A stretch of DNA of 16,143 bases from Hydrogenophaga sp. (GTDB lineage: Bacteria; Pseudomonadota; Gammaproteobacteria; Burkholderiales; Burkholderiaceae_C), in the NCBI GenBank assembly GCA_020047875.1, contig JAIFNE010000040.1:1-16143 (forward strand), in the 5' to 3' direction. Below are positions 7,494-15,588 of this stretch, in pieces. The position numbers and the translations under genes are program-made. Numbering within the stretch: position 1 is the first letter of the stretch; each line of letters begins with the position of its first letter. The notes beneath the pieces were generated by a model, which ran no database searches, was not told the DNA's origin, and was given only the letters and a program-made list of their open reading frames with translations.

Positions 7494-8591
7494 TCAGGGC
7501 TCTGATGGGCCCGAGGGGGGCTCTGCAACCGGCCGGGTCGTCAGGTACAGGTGCCACACCGCGAAGAACATGGCAGCGATCACGGGGCCGAGGACGAAGC
7601 CGTTGACGCCGAACACCACCATGCCGCCAAGCGTCGTGATCATCACCACATAGTCGGGCATGAGGGTGGCCTTGCCCACCAGCATGGGGCGCAGCAGGTT
7701 GTCAACCATGCCAATCACGAGCATGCCCCACGCTGCCAGCGCAATGCCCTGCCAGGTCGAGCCCGTGACAAAAAACCAGATCGCCACCGGCAGCCACACC
7801 AGCGCGGCGCCTATGGCCGGCAGCAGAGACAGGAAAGCCATCACCACGGCCCACAGCAGCGCACCTCGGACCCCGAAGAACCAGAGTGCCAGGCCGCCGA
7901 GCGCGCCCTGGGTCGCTGCCACAACCAGATTCCCCCTCACCGTCGAGCGGATCACGGTGCTGAACTTGGCGAGCAACTCCTGCTTGTGCACGGGCGCCAG
8001 TGGCAGCGCGCGCCGCATGGCGTGCACGATGCGGTCGCCATCACGGATCAGGAAGAACGCGAGATACGGCGTGATGAGCAGGCTGGCGGCGAACTCGAAC
8101 GTGTTCTGGCCAAGACTGAAGACCTGTGTTGCGATGAGGCCGATACCCTGCTCCAGCCTCGTGTTCAGCCAATGCTGCAAGGTGTCGAAGTCCACCAGCC
8201 CGAAGCGCTCAAGCAGCGAAGCCGCCCATCCAGGCAGCGCGTCGAACACGCCGCGAAGGTATGGCACCGGATTGGCCTCGCCCGACCGGATGCTCTCAAG
8301 TAGCACCGCCGCTTCGTGGGCAAGTGCCACACTCAGAAGCGCAAACGGCACGACCACGATCGCGGCGGCGATCAACATCGTCAGCAGCGCCGCCAGCGTG
8401 CGCCTGTGCTTCAACCGCAGCAGCAAGCGACGATGCAGTGGAGTGAACAGCAGCGCGATGATTGCGCTCCACAGCAGCGTACTGAAGAACGGCAGCAGGA
8501 TCCAACCGAGGGCGAACGAGACAGCCACCAGCAGCAACAGCAAGGCCCGGTGCTCCGGTAAAGGGGGTGCGCCTTCGTCAGGGCTGTTCAT
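7494..8591 (-). CDS. AI-2E family (PerM/YdiK/TqsA-like) membrane transporter
   Basis: A 365-residue inner-membrane protein of the AI-2E transporter family (formerly UPF0118), with the normal family length. The N-terminus has hydrophobic segments at about 14-33, 38-54 and 64-90. A soluble middle region follows, then TPYLAFFLIRDGDR, and a C-terminal block of several membrane segments containing DNLLRPMLVGK and GPVIAAMFF, motifs typical of the family. Members have been linked to autoinducer-2 or small-molecule export and to Na+(Li+)/H+ antiport; the substrate here cannot be inferred. The start is supported by AAGGA 6 nt upstream of the ATG. The gene lies 105 bp downstream of the Crp/Fnr-type regulator on the same strand, separated by a terminator-like hairpin. 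Confidence 0.88.
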   Translation of the reverse strand: MNSPDEGAPPLPEHRALLLLLVAVSFALGWILLPFFSTLLWSAIIALLFTPLHRRLLLRLKHRRTLAALLTMLIAAAIVVVPFALLSVALAHEAAVLLESIRSGEANPVPYLRGVFDALPGWAASLLERFGLVDFDTLQHWLNTRLEQGIGLIATQVFSLGQNTFEFAASLLITPYLAFFLIRDGDRIVHAMRRALPLAPVHKQELLAKFSTVIRSTVRGNLVVAATQGALGGLALWFFGVRGALLWAVVMAFLSLLPAIGAALVWLPVAIWFFVTGSTWQGIALAAWGMLVIGMVDNLLRPMLVGKATLMPDYVVMITTLGGMVVFGVNGFVLGPVIAAMFFAVWHLYLTTRPVAEPPSGPSEP

Positions 8592-8603
8592 CAGGGTCCT
8601 TCG

Positions 8604-8646
8604 AAAAAGGTCGGCATGAGTGCAGCCATGGTATCGGCTGCCGACC
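8604..8646 (-). terminator. Intrinsic terminator or attenuator between the Crp/Fnr regulator and the AI-2E-family gene
   Basis: On the - strand GGTCGGCA (8646-8639) pairs perfectly with TGCCGACC (8616-8609) and is followed directly by five T (8608-8604). An alternative inner hairpin, GCAGCC with GGCTGC over an 8-nt loop, uses part of the same left arm, so the two foldings compete. The T-tract ends only 12 nt before the transporter ATG, just ahead of its AAGGA. Any transcript for the transporter starting further upstream must pass this structure. Confidence 0.6.
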
Positions 8647-8696
8647 GTTCGAGCGCCGGCCGTTGAGGATGAAAAACACTGCCTGGTGCGACCGCA

Positions 8697-9572
8697 TCAC
8701 GGCGTCGAGACGCTGTTGACGGACGCCGGTCCGGCACGCGCGCCGGACCGCTGAAACGACCGATCAGTTTTCCCGCGCGGCTGCAATTTCGTGCCGCGAG
8801 GGGCGGTGAACAGAGGCTGCGTCATCCCAGCCCTCCAGGCTGCGTTGGCCGGGTGTGCAGCGGGTTCCTGAGGCAACAGGCGGTCGTACTCCTTCTTGAC
8901 GACGGCATGGCACTCGCAGGATCGTCGCTCGAGTCCTGCACGGTCAAGCACCGAGATGTGACCGCGCGCGCAGTGAATCAGCTCGGCGGCCTGCAGCCGG
9001 CCAGTGGCCTCGGTCACGCTCTCGCGGCGCACGCCCAGCATGCTGGCAATGAGCTGCTGCGTGGCCACAACTTCGCTGCCCCGCAGACGATCCAGGCTGT
9101 GCAACAGCCAGCCGCACACCTGCTGATCGATGGTGTGATGACGGTTGCAGGCGGCGGTCTGCGCTATCTGGGTGGCCAGCGCCTGGGTGTAGCGCAAGAG
9201 CAGGAACCTCACCGAATCGGATCGCTCGAACTCGTCCCTGATCATCTGCGCTCCAATGCGAAACCCCTGGCCCGCGATCAGCACCGAACCGCGGCTGGTC
9301 GTGGTGCCGCCATCCAGAAACAGCGTCGTACCGACGATGCCTTCGTTCCCCACGACGGCGATCTCGCACGACGCACCGCTGCTCACCAAATGGCACAGCG
9401 AGACGATCCCGCTGGTTGGAAAGTACGCATGGAGCAGCGGCCGACCCGGCTCGTGCAGAACCTGCCCTAACCTGAGGTCGACGTTCTCCAGGTGACGCCG
9501 CCAGTGCTGCCAATCAGCAGCCATGAGTGCTGCGAGCAAGCGGTTGCTTTTCGGGTCTTCGGGACAGGCCAT
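8697..9572 (-). CDS. Crp/Fnr family transcriptional regulator with C-terminal extension
   Basis: A 291-residue cytoplasmic regulator. Residues about 25-150 form a cyclic-nucleotide-binding-like beta-barrel (HAYFPTSGIVSLC, then EIAVVGNEGIVG) followed by the dimerisation helix. Residues about 168-210 form the winged helix-turn-helix DNA-binding domain (ATQQLIASMLGVRRESVTEA, then ELIHCARGHISVLD). The N-terminal cysteine cluster of FNR is missing, and the cAMP-contacting residues of CRP are not recognisable, so the ligand is unknown. This group normally ends soon after CECHAVVKKEYDRLL (219-233). Here about 58 further residues, rich in Arg, Ala, Pro and Ser, follow, possibly by loss of a stop codon or a frameshift. 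The ATG at 9572 has GGAG about 8 nt upstream. It may control the downstream transporter gene, though no operator is recognisable. Confidence 0.85.
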   Translation of the reverse strand: MACPEDPKSNRLLAALMAADWQHWRRHLENVDLRLGQVLHEPGRPLLHAYFPTSGIVSLCHLVSSGASCEIAVVGNEGIVGTTLFLDGGTTTSRGSVLIAGQGFRIGAQMIRDEFERSDSVRFLLLRYTQALATQIAQTAACNRHHTIDQQVCGWLLHSLDRLRGSEVVATQQLIASMLGVRRESVTEATGRLQAAELIHCARGHISVLDRAGLERRSCECHAVVKKEYDRLLPQEPAAHPANAAWRAGMTQPLFTAPRGTKLQPRGKTDRSFQRSGARAGPASVNSVSTP

Positions 9573-10039
9573 GACTGGACTCCAAAAGTGAGAACGAATC
9601 GCGGTTGTCAGGCTTCTCGCGCCGGGATCTATTGACGCCGCTCAAGGGCGGCCATGTTTGTGTTCGGTGGCGCACGGATCACCGTGTTTGTCGAGCAGAC
9701 GCTGAAACCGCTGCTTGTTTGGCTGTAACCGCCATCCTGCTGGCGCTTCCGGCGGCTAACGCTGCCACCATGAACAAGGCCGATCTGGTGCTGATCTCGC
9801 GCCCAGCGCCCCTTTCGCACACCACCAGAACCACGCATCACCCACCTGGCCTCCGGATGGATCGCGACGAGTGATGCGAACTTGGCGCGCGCGTCCTCGT
9901 CTCAGTAGCGGGGCCAGCGGCGCTGAAAAGTGGGGCCTTCGATCTCTGTTTGCGTGCAGCGTTCATACGTCTTGGGCGCACGTTTGTCGATGCGCACCTT
10001 CTGCAGCGCCGAACCCTCTGCCGCCACGCGTCATTGACA
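9573..10039. other. 467-bp interval with possible gene remnants and regulatory region
   Basis: This space separates the divergently oriented regulator (-) and TolA-like gene (+) and should hold promoters for both, but I see no convincing -35/-10 pair. A small GC hairpin lies at 9637-9652 (GCCGC-TCAAGG-GCGGC). Around 9722-9800 on the + strand a short frame reads VTAILLALPAANAATMNKAD, which looks like the signal peptide and first residues of a secreted protein before the sequence loses protein character. It is perhaps the 5' stub of an L,D-transpeptidase-like gene, at low confidence. GCGCTGAAAAGTGGGGCC near 9920-9937 resembles, from memory, the terminal repeats of IS21-family elements, but no transposase is present. 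Confidence 0.4.
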
Positions 10040-11923
10040 ATGCCCGGCATGCAGACCTCTGGGCCCCGGGCCACATGGCCGCCGCGCGCCATCACCTCGT
10101 CGGTGGTGTGGCGCGCCGGTCTGCGTCCGGGTGCTGAGCGTCGGGGCCAGCGGCTTGCGCTGTTGATGTCTCTGCTGTTTCACGGCGCGCTGCTGAGCCT
10201 CACCTTTGGCGATTCAGCCCTGGGGCTGCCCGGCCCGGGCTGGCCTTGGCAGGAGCGGCGCGCCGAGGTGCCTGAGCTGAATGTCCGCTTGATGGCGGCG
10301 CCCGCACAAGCGGCAGCGCCTGCACCGGCCGAGCAGGCGGCGCCAGCCACTGCAACAGCCATGCTGCCAAGTGAAGCGCCTGCGGCGGCGCAGCTCCCGC
10401 CCGTCACCGCGGTGGCTTTGCGTGCCCCGGTGGAGACGCAGCCGCGTCCGGACGAGCCGGCTGCGCCAGTGGCCGTGGTCGAGCGGGCGGTGCGCGCTCG
10501 CGAGCAGGCTGCCGGGGTGAACGGCGCCGCGCAGCAGGCCAGCGCCGATGCGGCCGCACGGGCTGAAGAGGCGCAGAGGCAGGCCGAGGCCGATGCATCG
10601 CGTGAGGCCGCACAGCGCATGGCGCTGGCCAGCGAACTGGCGGAGCGCCAGCAAGCCGATCAGCTGGCGGCCGCGCAACGGCAGGCAGTCGAACAACAAG
10701 CCGCCGAACAGCAGGACGCGGCCCAGCAAGTCGCCGTGGCGCGGGAACTGCTGGCCCAGCAAGACGCCACGCAAGCCGAGGCCATGGCCGCCGCAGCGCG
10801 AAAGGACGCGCTGGCGCGCGAGGCGGCCAAGCAGGCTGAGGTGGCGCAGCGCGCGGAGGCACTTCGACAACAAGCAGCCCAAGCCCGAAGCGACGAGGCG
10901 GAGCGAATCGCCGCCCTGGAGCAGGAGGCTGCAGCCCGGCAGGCCGTACAACAAGCCGAAGAACAAACTGCGCAACAGGCCCGACAGCAGGCGGCCGAAC
11001 AAGCCGCCGCCCGACAAGCGAGCGAGCAGCGGGAGGCCGCTCGCCTGGATGCCGAGCGCCAGGCGCTGCAGGCCCGCGAGGCGGCTGCCCGGCAGGCGCA
11101 AGCGCGTCAGGCCGAAGCGCAGCAGACGGCAGCGCGCGAAGCCGCGGAGCGGGCCGAGGTGGCGCGGCTGGCGCGCGCCACGGAGGAAACCACGCGTCTG
11201 GCGGCTGCCCAGGCCGCAACGCGCGCGCAAGAGCAAGCCGCAGCCCAGGCGGCCGCGAGACAGGCCGCCAGCGAGCAAGCGGCGGCCCGCGACGCTGATG
11301 CCAGGCAGGAGGCTGCCCGGCAGGCGCAGGCCCGGCAGGCTGCCGACCAACAAGCCGCCGCGAACGAGGCAGCAAACCAGGCCACTCGCCAAGCCGCCGC
11401 GCAGCAGCAGGCCGCCCGCGACGCCGCAGCTCAGGCGCTCGCCGAGCGGCAGGCGGCTGAAGCGCGGCGCGAGCAGCTCCTGCAGGCGATTGGCCGCCAG
11501 CTCAACGCCGAGGCCGACCAGCGCCAGGCCGCTGCCGACGCGGCGGCGCGGCTGCCGCCGTCAGCCAGCGGGCAACGCCGCATCAAGCTGTTTGGCCGCG
11601 CCGATGCCAATGCGGAACTCGTCAACTACGCCGAGGCCTGGGCCCGAAAAATCCAGCTGAACACCACCGCCGACACGGTGCGCGAGCTCAGCCGCCAGCC
11701 GCACACCAACCCGGTGGTCACGGCAGCGATCCGCAGCGATGGCTCGGTGGAGTCGGTCAAGCTGGAGCTGTCCAGCGGCGTGCCGGCGATCGACGCGGCC
11801 ATTGACCGCATCGTGCGCAGCCAGGCCGCTTACCCGGCGTTTTCGCCGGCGCTGGCCAGCCAGTACGACGTGGTCGAGATCCGCCGCACCTGGCATTTCG
11901 ACGGCGCGGTGCGGCTGTACTGA
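10040..11923 (+). CDS. TolA/TonB-like envelope energy-transducing protein with very long Ala/Gln-rich coiled coil
   Basis: With the ATG at 10040 the protein has 627 residues. A single membrane segment (about 39-56, LALLMSLLFHGALLSLTF) contains the spacing Ser44-x3-His48 seen in the TonB and TolA membrane helices that contact ExbB/TolQ. An Ala/Pro segment follows. Residues about 140-530 are almost pure Ala, Gln, Glu, Arg and Asp (AARQAQARQAEAQQTAAREA-like) and should form a long periplasm-spanning helix or coiled coil as in TolA. Residues about 535-627 are a TonB/TolA-type C-terminal domain with TNPVVTAAIRSDGSVESVKL and a final WHFDGAVRLY. No tolQ, tolR, tolB, pal, exbB or exbD gene is nearby, so it is probably an orphan paralogue and not the Tol-Pal system's own TolA. 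The start is uncertain: 10049 and 10166 are alternatives and none has a clear Shine-Dalgarno. Confidence 0.75.
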   Translation: MPGMQTSGPRATWPPRAITSSVVWRAGLRPGAERRGQRLALLMSLLFHGALLSLTFGDSALGLPGPGWPWQERRAEVPELNVRLMAAPAQAAAPAPAEQAAPATATAMLPSEAPAAAQLPPVTAVALRAPVETQPRPDEPAAPVAVVERAVRAREQAAGVNGAAQQASADAAARAEEAQRQAEADASREAAQRMALASELAERQQADQLAAAQRQAVEQQAAEQQDAAQQVAVARELLAQQDATQAEAMAAAARKDALAREAAKQAEVAQRAEALRQQAAQARSDEAERIAALEQEAAARQAVQQAEEQTAQQARQQAAEQAAARQASEQREAARLDAERQALQAREAAARQAQARQAEAQQTAAREAAERAEVARLARATEETTRLAAAQAATRAQEQAAAQAAARQAASEQAAARDADARQEAARQAQARQAADQQAAANEAANQATRQAAAQQQAARDAAAQALAERQAAEARREQLLQAIGRQLNAEADQRQAAADAAARLPPSASGQRRIKLFGRADANAELVNYAEAWARKIQLNTTADTVRELSRQPHTNPVVTAAIRSDGSVESVKLELSSGVPAIDAAIDRIVRSQAAYPAFSPALASQYDVVEIRRTWHFDGAVRLY

Positions 11924-11954
11924 CCGCTGTTCACCGCTTCAAACGCGCAGCGCC

Positions 11955-12485
11955 TCAGCCCCAGCCTGGCGCCTTCTTGAGCCGGAAATTCATGGCTGGC
12001 CCGGCGTTGGTCCGGCCCTCGGCCGGCCGGCGCAGGCCGCGGATCTCGTGGCCGCAGTCGGCGGGCGCACCTTCCCATACCGCGTCCATCGCCACGCCAT
12101 CGGCCGACTCGTCGAGGTTGAAGACGCCTTCAATCGCATCGCCCGACACCAGGGCCTGTACCGCGCCGCCGCCCGCTGGCTGGCCGGTGCTTCGCTGCAG
12201 GCTGCCGCGCACGCTGTCCGGGTACTCGGGGTGGCGCTCGAAACGCAGCGTGCCGGTGGAGGCGGGCGTGTCTGGTGAGCCGCCCTCAAGCCACAAGACG
12301 AGCTGCCACAGGCCATGGAGCCGGGCGCTGCCGAAGTCGGCCGGGCTGATGCAGGCCAAGGCCGGGGCGGCGGTTGCCGCCGGGCTTTGTGCCGCGGCGG
12401 GTGCGCAGAGGGCCCAGACCAGCAGCAGGCCATGCAAGCTGCTAATGCGGAGGAGAAGGCGGAGGCGACGACGAAGCCATCTCAT
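11955..12485 (-). CDS. Small secreted protein of unknown function, coupled to rep
   Basis: A 176-residue protein. An Arg-rich start (MRWLRRRLRLLLR) and hydrophobic stretch with LCAPAAAQS indicate a signal peptide cleaved near residue 33. The mature part looks like a small beta-rich domain (GLWQLVLWLEGG, GTLRFERHPEYPDSVRGSLQ, IEGVFNLDESADGVAMDAVW), with two cysteines, Cys45 and Cys144, that could form a disulfide. It ends AMNFRLKKAPGWG. I do not recognise a named family; a lipocalin-like barrel is only a guess. The ATG overlaps the rep stop as ATGA, so it is probably translated from the rep message. It converges on the TolA-like gene with a 31-bp gap. Confidence 0.72.
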   Translation of the reverse strand: MRWLRRRLRLLLRISSLHGLLLVWALCAPAAAQSPAATAAPALACISPADFGSARLHGLWQLVLWLEGGSPDTPASTGTLRFERHPEYPDSVRGSLQRSTGQPAGGGAVQALVSGDAIEGVFNLDESADGVAMDAVWEGAPADCGHEIRGLRRPAEGRTNAGPAMNFRLKKAPGWG

Positions 12486-14563
12486 GGCGTGTCAGCCGCC
12501 TTGGCGGCGGCCTGTTCGCTGGCGCGCTGGGCGAACTCGGCGCGCAGCGCGCGCAGTTTTTCGCGCGGGTCCTCTTTCACCGTGGCTTCGTCAAGCGCCA
12601 TCTCCTGGATGAAGCGGCTCGGCTGGCCGGGCACGGTGTCGCGCCCCTTCTTGCGGCGCTTGAGCCAGCTCACCGCCAGCGTGTTGCGCGCGCGGGTGAT
12701 GCCCACATACATCAGGCGGCGCTCTTCCTGCAGCCGCTGCGCCAGCGCCTCGGCCGGCAGATCCATCGCGGCCTCTTCCATCTTGAACGGCAGCAAACCT
12801 TCGTTCACGCCAACCAGCGTCACATGCGGCCACTCCAGGCCCTTGGCGGCGTGCAGTGTGGAGAGGGTCACCACGTTCTGGTCTTGCTCGCGCTCGCTGA
12901 GCGTGGACAGCAGGGCGATGGTCTGCACCACTTCCAACAGCGACTTGCGCTCGGTCTCCACCTGTACCCCCGCGCCGTCTTCAATCTGCCCGCCGCAGCG
13001 CCCGGCCATCCAGTCGCAAAAGTCGACCACGTTGGTCCAGCGCGAGGCCGCCAGTTTTTCGCTTTCCTCGCTGTCCTGCAGGTGCTTTTCGTAGCCGATG
13101 TCGGTGAGCCATTCGGTGAGAAACGCGCGCGCCGCCTCATACCCCACCGTGTGGCGGGCGCGGTATTCGAGGTCGTTCACCGCGCGGCCGAATTCGTGCA
13201 GCGTGGCAATGGCGCGCGCGTTGACCGCGCTGGGCAGCGAGTGGGCAAACAGGGCGTCGAACAGGCTCAGCTTGGACTGGGTGGCGAAGTTGCCTAGCTG
13301 CTGCAGCGTGGTGTGGCCAATGCCGCGCTTGGGCGTGGTGGCGGCGCGCAGGAACGCCGGGTCGTCGTTGTTGTTGACCAGCAGGCGCAGCCAGGCGCAG
13401 AGGTCGCGGATCTCAGCGCGGTCAAAAAAGCTCTGGCCGCCCGAGACCTTGTAGGGAATCTGGGCGCGGCGCAGGCTTTGCTCGAAGGCGCGCGCCATGT
13501 GGTTGGCGCGGTAAAGAATGGCGAAGTCGCGCCACTCGTTGTGCTGCGAGGTGGCGCGCAGGCTCTGGATGCGCGCCACCGCGCGCTCGGCCTCGTGGTC
13601 TTCGTTATCGGCAGCAACCACGCGCACCGGCTCGCCCTCGCCCAGGTCGCTCCACAGCGTCTTGGGAAACAGCTTGGGGTTGGGGCCGATCACCGCGTTG
13701 GCTGCGCGCAAGATGCCGGCGGTGGATCGGTAGTTTTGCTCCAGCGCGATCACGCGCAGCTCGGGGTAGTCTTGCGGTAGCCTTTTCAGGTTGTCCAGCG
13801 TGGCGCCGCGCCAGCCGTAAATGCTCTGGTCGTCGTCGCCCACCGCGGTGAAGCGAGCCCGGCTGCCCACCAGCAGTTTCAGCAGCTCGTACTGGGTGGC
13901 GTTGGTGTCCTGGTATTCGTCCACCAGCACATGGCCCATTTGCTTCTGCCAGCGTTCGCGCACCTCGGCGTGGTCGCGCAGCAGCGTGAGCGGCAGGGCA
14001 ATCAGGTCGTCGAAGTCCACGCTCTGGTAGGCGGTGAGCCGCTCCTCGTAACGCGCCATGATGGTGGCGGTGGTGCGCTCGCTGTCGTCCTTGGCTTGCG
14101 CCAGGGCCTGCGCGGCATTCAGCCCCGCGCCCTTCCAGGCGCTGATGGCCCACTGCCAGGCGCGTGCGGTGTTGGCGTCGGTGGTGCTGCCGCAGTCCTT
14201 GAGCAGGCTGGTGATGTCGTCGGTGTCGAGGATGCTGAAGTTCTTTTTCAACCCCAACACCTCGCCGTCTTCGCGCAGCAGGCGCACGCCCAGCGCGTGA
14301 AAGGTGCAGATCAGCACCTTGCGCGCATCGCGCCCCACCAGCTGTTTGGCACGCTCGCGCATTTCGGCGGCGGCCTTGTTGGTGAAGGTGATGGCCGCAA
14401 TGCGATCGGCCGCCAGCCCGGCCTGAATCAGCCGGCCAATTTTGTGGGTGATCACCCGCGTTTTGCCCGAGCCCGCGCCCGCGAGCACCAGGCAGGGGCC
14501 GCCGAGGTGGTTCACGGCGTCTTGCTGGGCCTGGTTGAGACCGGGACCGGGGGAGGCGGGCAT
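12482..14563 (-). CDS. rep: ATP-dependent DNA helicase Rep (superfamily 1, UvrD-like)
   Basis: A 693-residue 3'-5' DNA helicase that would assist replication forks past bound protein. It matches E. coli Rep (673 residues) more closely than UvrD, for example in VLAGAGSGKTRVIT and LLKLLVGSRARFTAVGDDDQ. Motifs visible: Walker A AGAGSGKT (28-35), motif Ia ITFTNKAAAEM (58-68), DEYQD (215-219), GDDDQSIYGWRGA (242-254), QNYRS (276-280), STLHAAKGLEWPHV and YVGITRARNTL. The start at 14563 places LNQAQQDAV where Rep has its N-terminal LNPGQQQAV. The open frame continues to 15223 but has no family resemblance there and runs antisense to the DUF2202 gene. No Shine-Dalgarno is evident before this ATG. The stop overlaps the start of the small secreted-protein gene. 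Confidence 0.93.
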   Translation of the reverse strand: MPASPGPGLNQAQQDAVNHLGGPCLVLAGAGSGKTRVITHKIGRLIQAGLAADRIAAITFTNKAAAEMRERAKQLVGRDARKVLICTFHALGVRLLREDGEVLGLKKNFSILDTDDITSLLKDCGSTTDANTARAWQWAISAWKGAGLNAAQALAQAKDDSERTTATIMARYEERLTAYQSVDFDDLIALPLTLLRDHAEVRERWQKQMGHVLVDEYQDTNATQYELLKLLVGSRARFTAVGDDDQSIYGWRGATLDNLKRLPQDYPELRVIALEQNYRSTAGILRAANAVIGPNPKLFPKTLWSDLGEGEPVRVVAADNEDHEAERAVARIQSLRATSQHNEWRDFAILYRANHMARAFEQSLRRAQIPYKVSGGQSFFDRAEIRDLCAWLRLLVNNNDDPAFLRAATTPKRGIGHTTLQQLGNFATQSKLSLFDALFAHSLPSAVNARAIATLHEFGRAVNDLEYRARHTVGYEAARAFLTEWLTDIGYEKHLQDSEESEKLAASRWTNVVDFCDWMAGRCGGQIEDGAGVQVETERKSLLEVVQTIALLSTLSEREQDQNVVTLSTLHAAKGLEWPHVTLVGVNEGLLPFKMEEAAMDLPAEALAQRLQEERRLMYVGITRARNTLAVSWLKRRKKGRDTVPGQPSRFIQEMALDEATVKEDPREKLRALRAEFAQRASEQAAAKAADTP

Positions 14564-14864
14564 GGGAGGGGGGTGCAGTCTGACAGGGCGACGCCGGGCA
14601 GGAAAGTGACCGGTTGCCGGGGCGAAGCGCCCAGGGTTTTGATCATACCGGGCAGCCCGCCCTGTGATCAGCCCACACCAATGCGGCCAGTGTGTGAAGA
14701 CCGTAAGCGGAAGTTGCCACGGTATGGCCGGGTTAACAAATGCAAACGATAGTGGGCTGGAGTCTTGCGATTTGTCATGCCGCTGGCCGGCTCGGTCCCC
14801 TATCGTAATTGTGTGAGCGTCAGGGGGTTCATTGGATTTTCCGCGCCGCGTTTCAGGAAAAAAT
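14564..14864. other. Divergent intergenic region between rep and the DUF2202 gene
   Basis: About 300 bp that should carry the rep promoter (-) and the DUF2202 lipoprotein promoter (+). The segment 14725-14815 is AT-richer than its surroundings, with candidate promoter-like hexamers such as TTGTCA (14772-14777) and TATCGT (14801-14806), but their spacing of 23 bp is too wide for a standard sigma-70 promoter. I therefore call no site. No gene or tRNA is seen. Confidence 0.45.
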
Positions 14865-15551
14865 ATGAATCGACAAATGTTCTTGCGCCGGGCGGGTCTG
14901 GCGGTGGGTGGTCTTCTGTTTGGCTCGGCGCTCAGTGGCTGTGGAGGTGGTGACGAGGAAGCACTCGCCAGCAGCAGTGCATCTGCGGGTGCCCCCGCGA
15001 TCTTGCCCACCCCGGATGTAGTGGCGGACTTGTCTCCCGAGGAAGTCGCAGGCCTGCTTTTCATGCGCGAAGAAGAGAAGCTGGCCCAGGACGTGTACCT
15101 GGCCCTGTACGCCCGCTGGGGGACGCAGGTTTTCGCCAGCATTGCCGAAAGCGAGGCGGAGCACACCGAAGCCATCCGCCGTCTCATTGAGGCCCATGGC
15201 CTGGTAGATCCCGCGGCCACCAACCCGACCGGCGTGTTTGAGAACGACGACCTGCAGGCGCTCTACGACCGGCTCGTTGCCATGGGGCAGCCCAGCCTGA
15301 TCGACGCCCTGAAGGTGGGGTGCCTGATTGAGGAAAAGGATATTCAGGACATCAACGACAAGAAGGCCGAGGTGCTGGACGAACCAGACATCGTGCAGGT
15401 GTACGACCACCTGCTCTGCGGCTCGCGCAACCACCTTCGGGCGTTCAACCGGACGCTGTTCAACCAGGGCGGCGTTTATCTGCCCGAGGTGATTACCCAG
15501 GCCGAGTGGGACGCGATTGCGAATTCTCCCAGCGAGACCTGCGGCGGCTAA
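14865..15551 (+). CDS. DUF2202 ferritin-like domain lipoprotein
   Basis: A 228-residue exported protein. The N-terminus MNRQMFLRRAGLAVGGLLFG with LSGC at 23-26 reads as a lipoprotein signal with Cys26 as the lipidated residue. The RR before the hydrophobic core could direct Tat export, though the motif is not canonical. After a Ser/Ala linker, residues about 57-220 form the DUF2202 helical bundle. LLFMREEEKLAQDVYLALYA (64-83), SEAEHTEAIRRLIE (96-109), EEKDIQDIND (156-165) and SRNHLRAFNRTL (187-198) carry the Glu/His residues expected of a ferritin-like di-metal site. Its biological role in bacteria is unknown. AGGA six nt before the ATG at 14865 decides the start over the upstream TTG at 14832. 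It faces the CPBP protease gene across 37 bp. Confidence 0.88.
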   Translation: MNRQMFLRRAGLAVGGLLFGSALSGCGGGDEEALASSSASAGAPAILPTPDVVADLSPEEVAGLLFMREEEKLAQDVYLALYARWGTQVFASIAESEAEHTEAIRRLIEAHGLVDPAATNPTGVFENDDLQALYDRLVAMGQPSLIDALKVGCLIEEKDIQDINDKKAEVLDEPDIVQVYDHLLCGSRNHLRAFNRTLFNQGGVYLPEVITQAEWDAIANSPSETCGG

Positions 15552-15562
15552 CCCTTGCCCTT

Positions 15563-15584
15563 GGGCCGGCGGAGAACCGGTTTT
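15563..15584 (+). terminator. Weak intrinsic terminator between the convergent DUF2202 and CPBP genes
   Basis: CCGG (15566-15569) and CCGG (15577-15580) flank a 7-nt loop and are followed by TTTT (15581-15584). The stem can be extended only by G-U pairs. Its position 12 nt after the DUF2202 stop fits a terminator for that gene, but the stem is short. Confidence 0.35.
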
Positions 15585-15588
15585 CGCT

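Noticed and set aside
10214..11392. Long - strand open frames of Leu/Gly/Arg- or Pro/Ala/Arg-rich sequence
   Set aside because: They are shadows of the repetitive Ala/Gln-rich coiled-coil coding region.
14772..14806. TTGTCA and TATCGT as a sigma-70 promoter for the DUF2202 gene
   Set aside because: The 23-bp spacing is far from the usual 16-18 bp.
14564..15223. N-terminal extension of rep to 15223
   Set aside because: The extension runs antisense to the DUF2202 gene and shows no helicase similarity. The ATG at 14563 fits the known Rep N-terminus.
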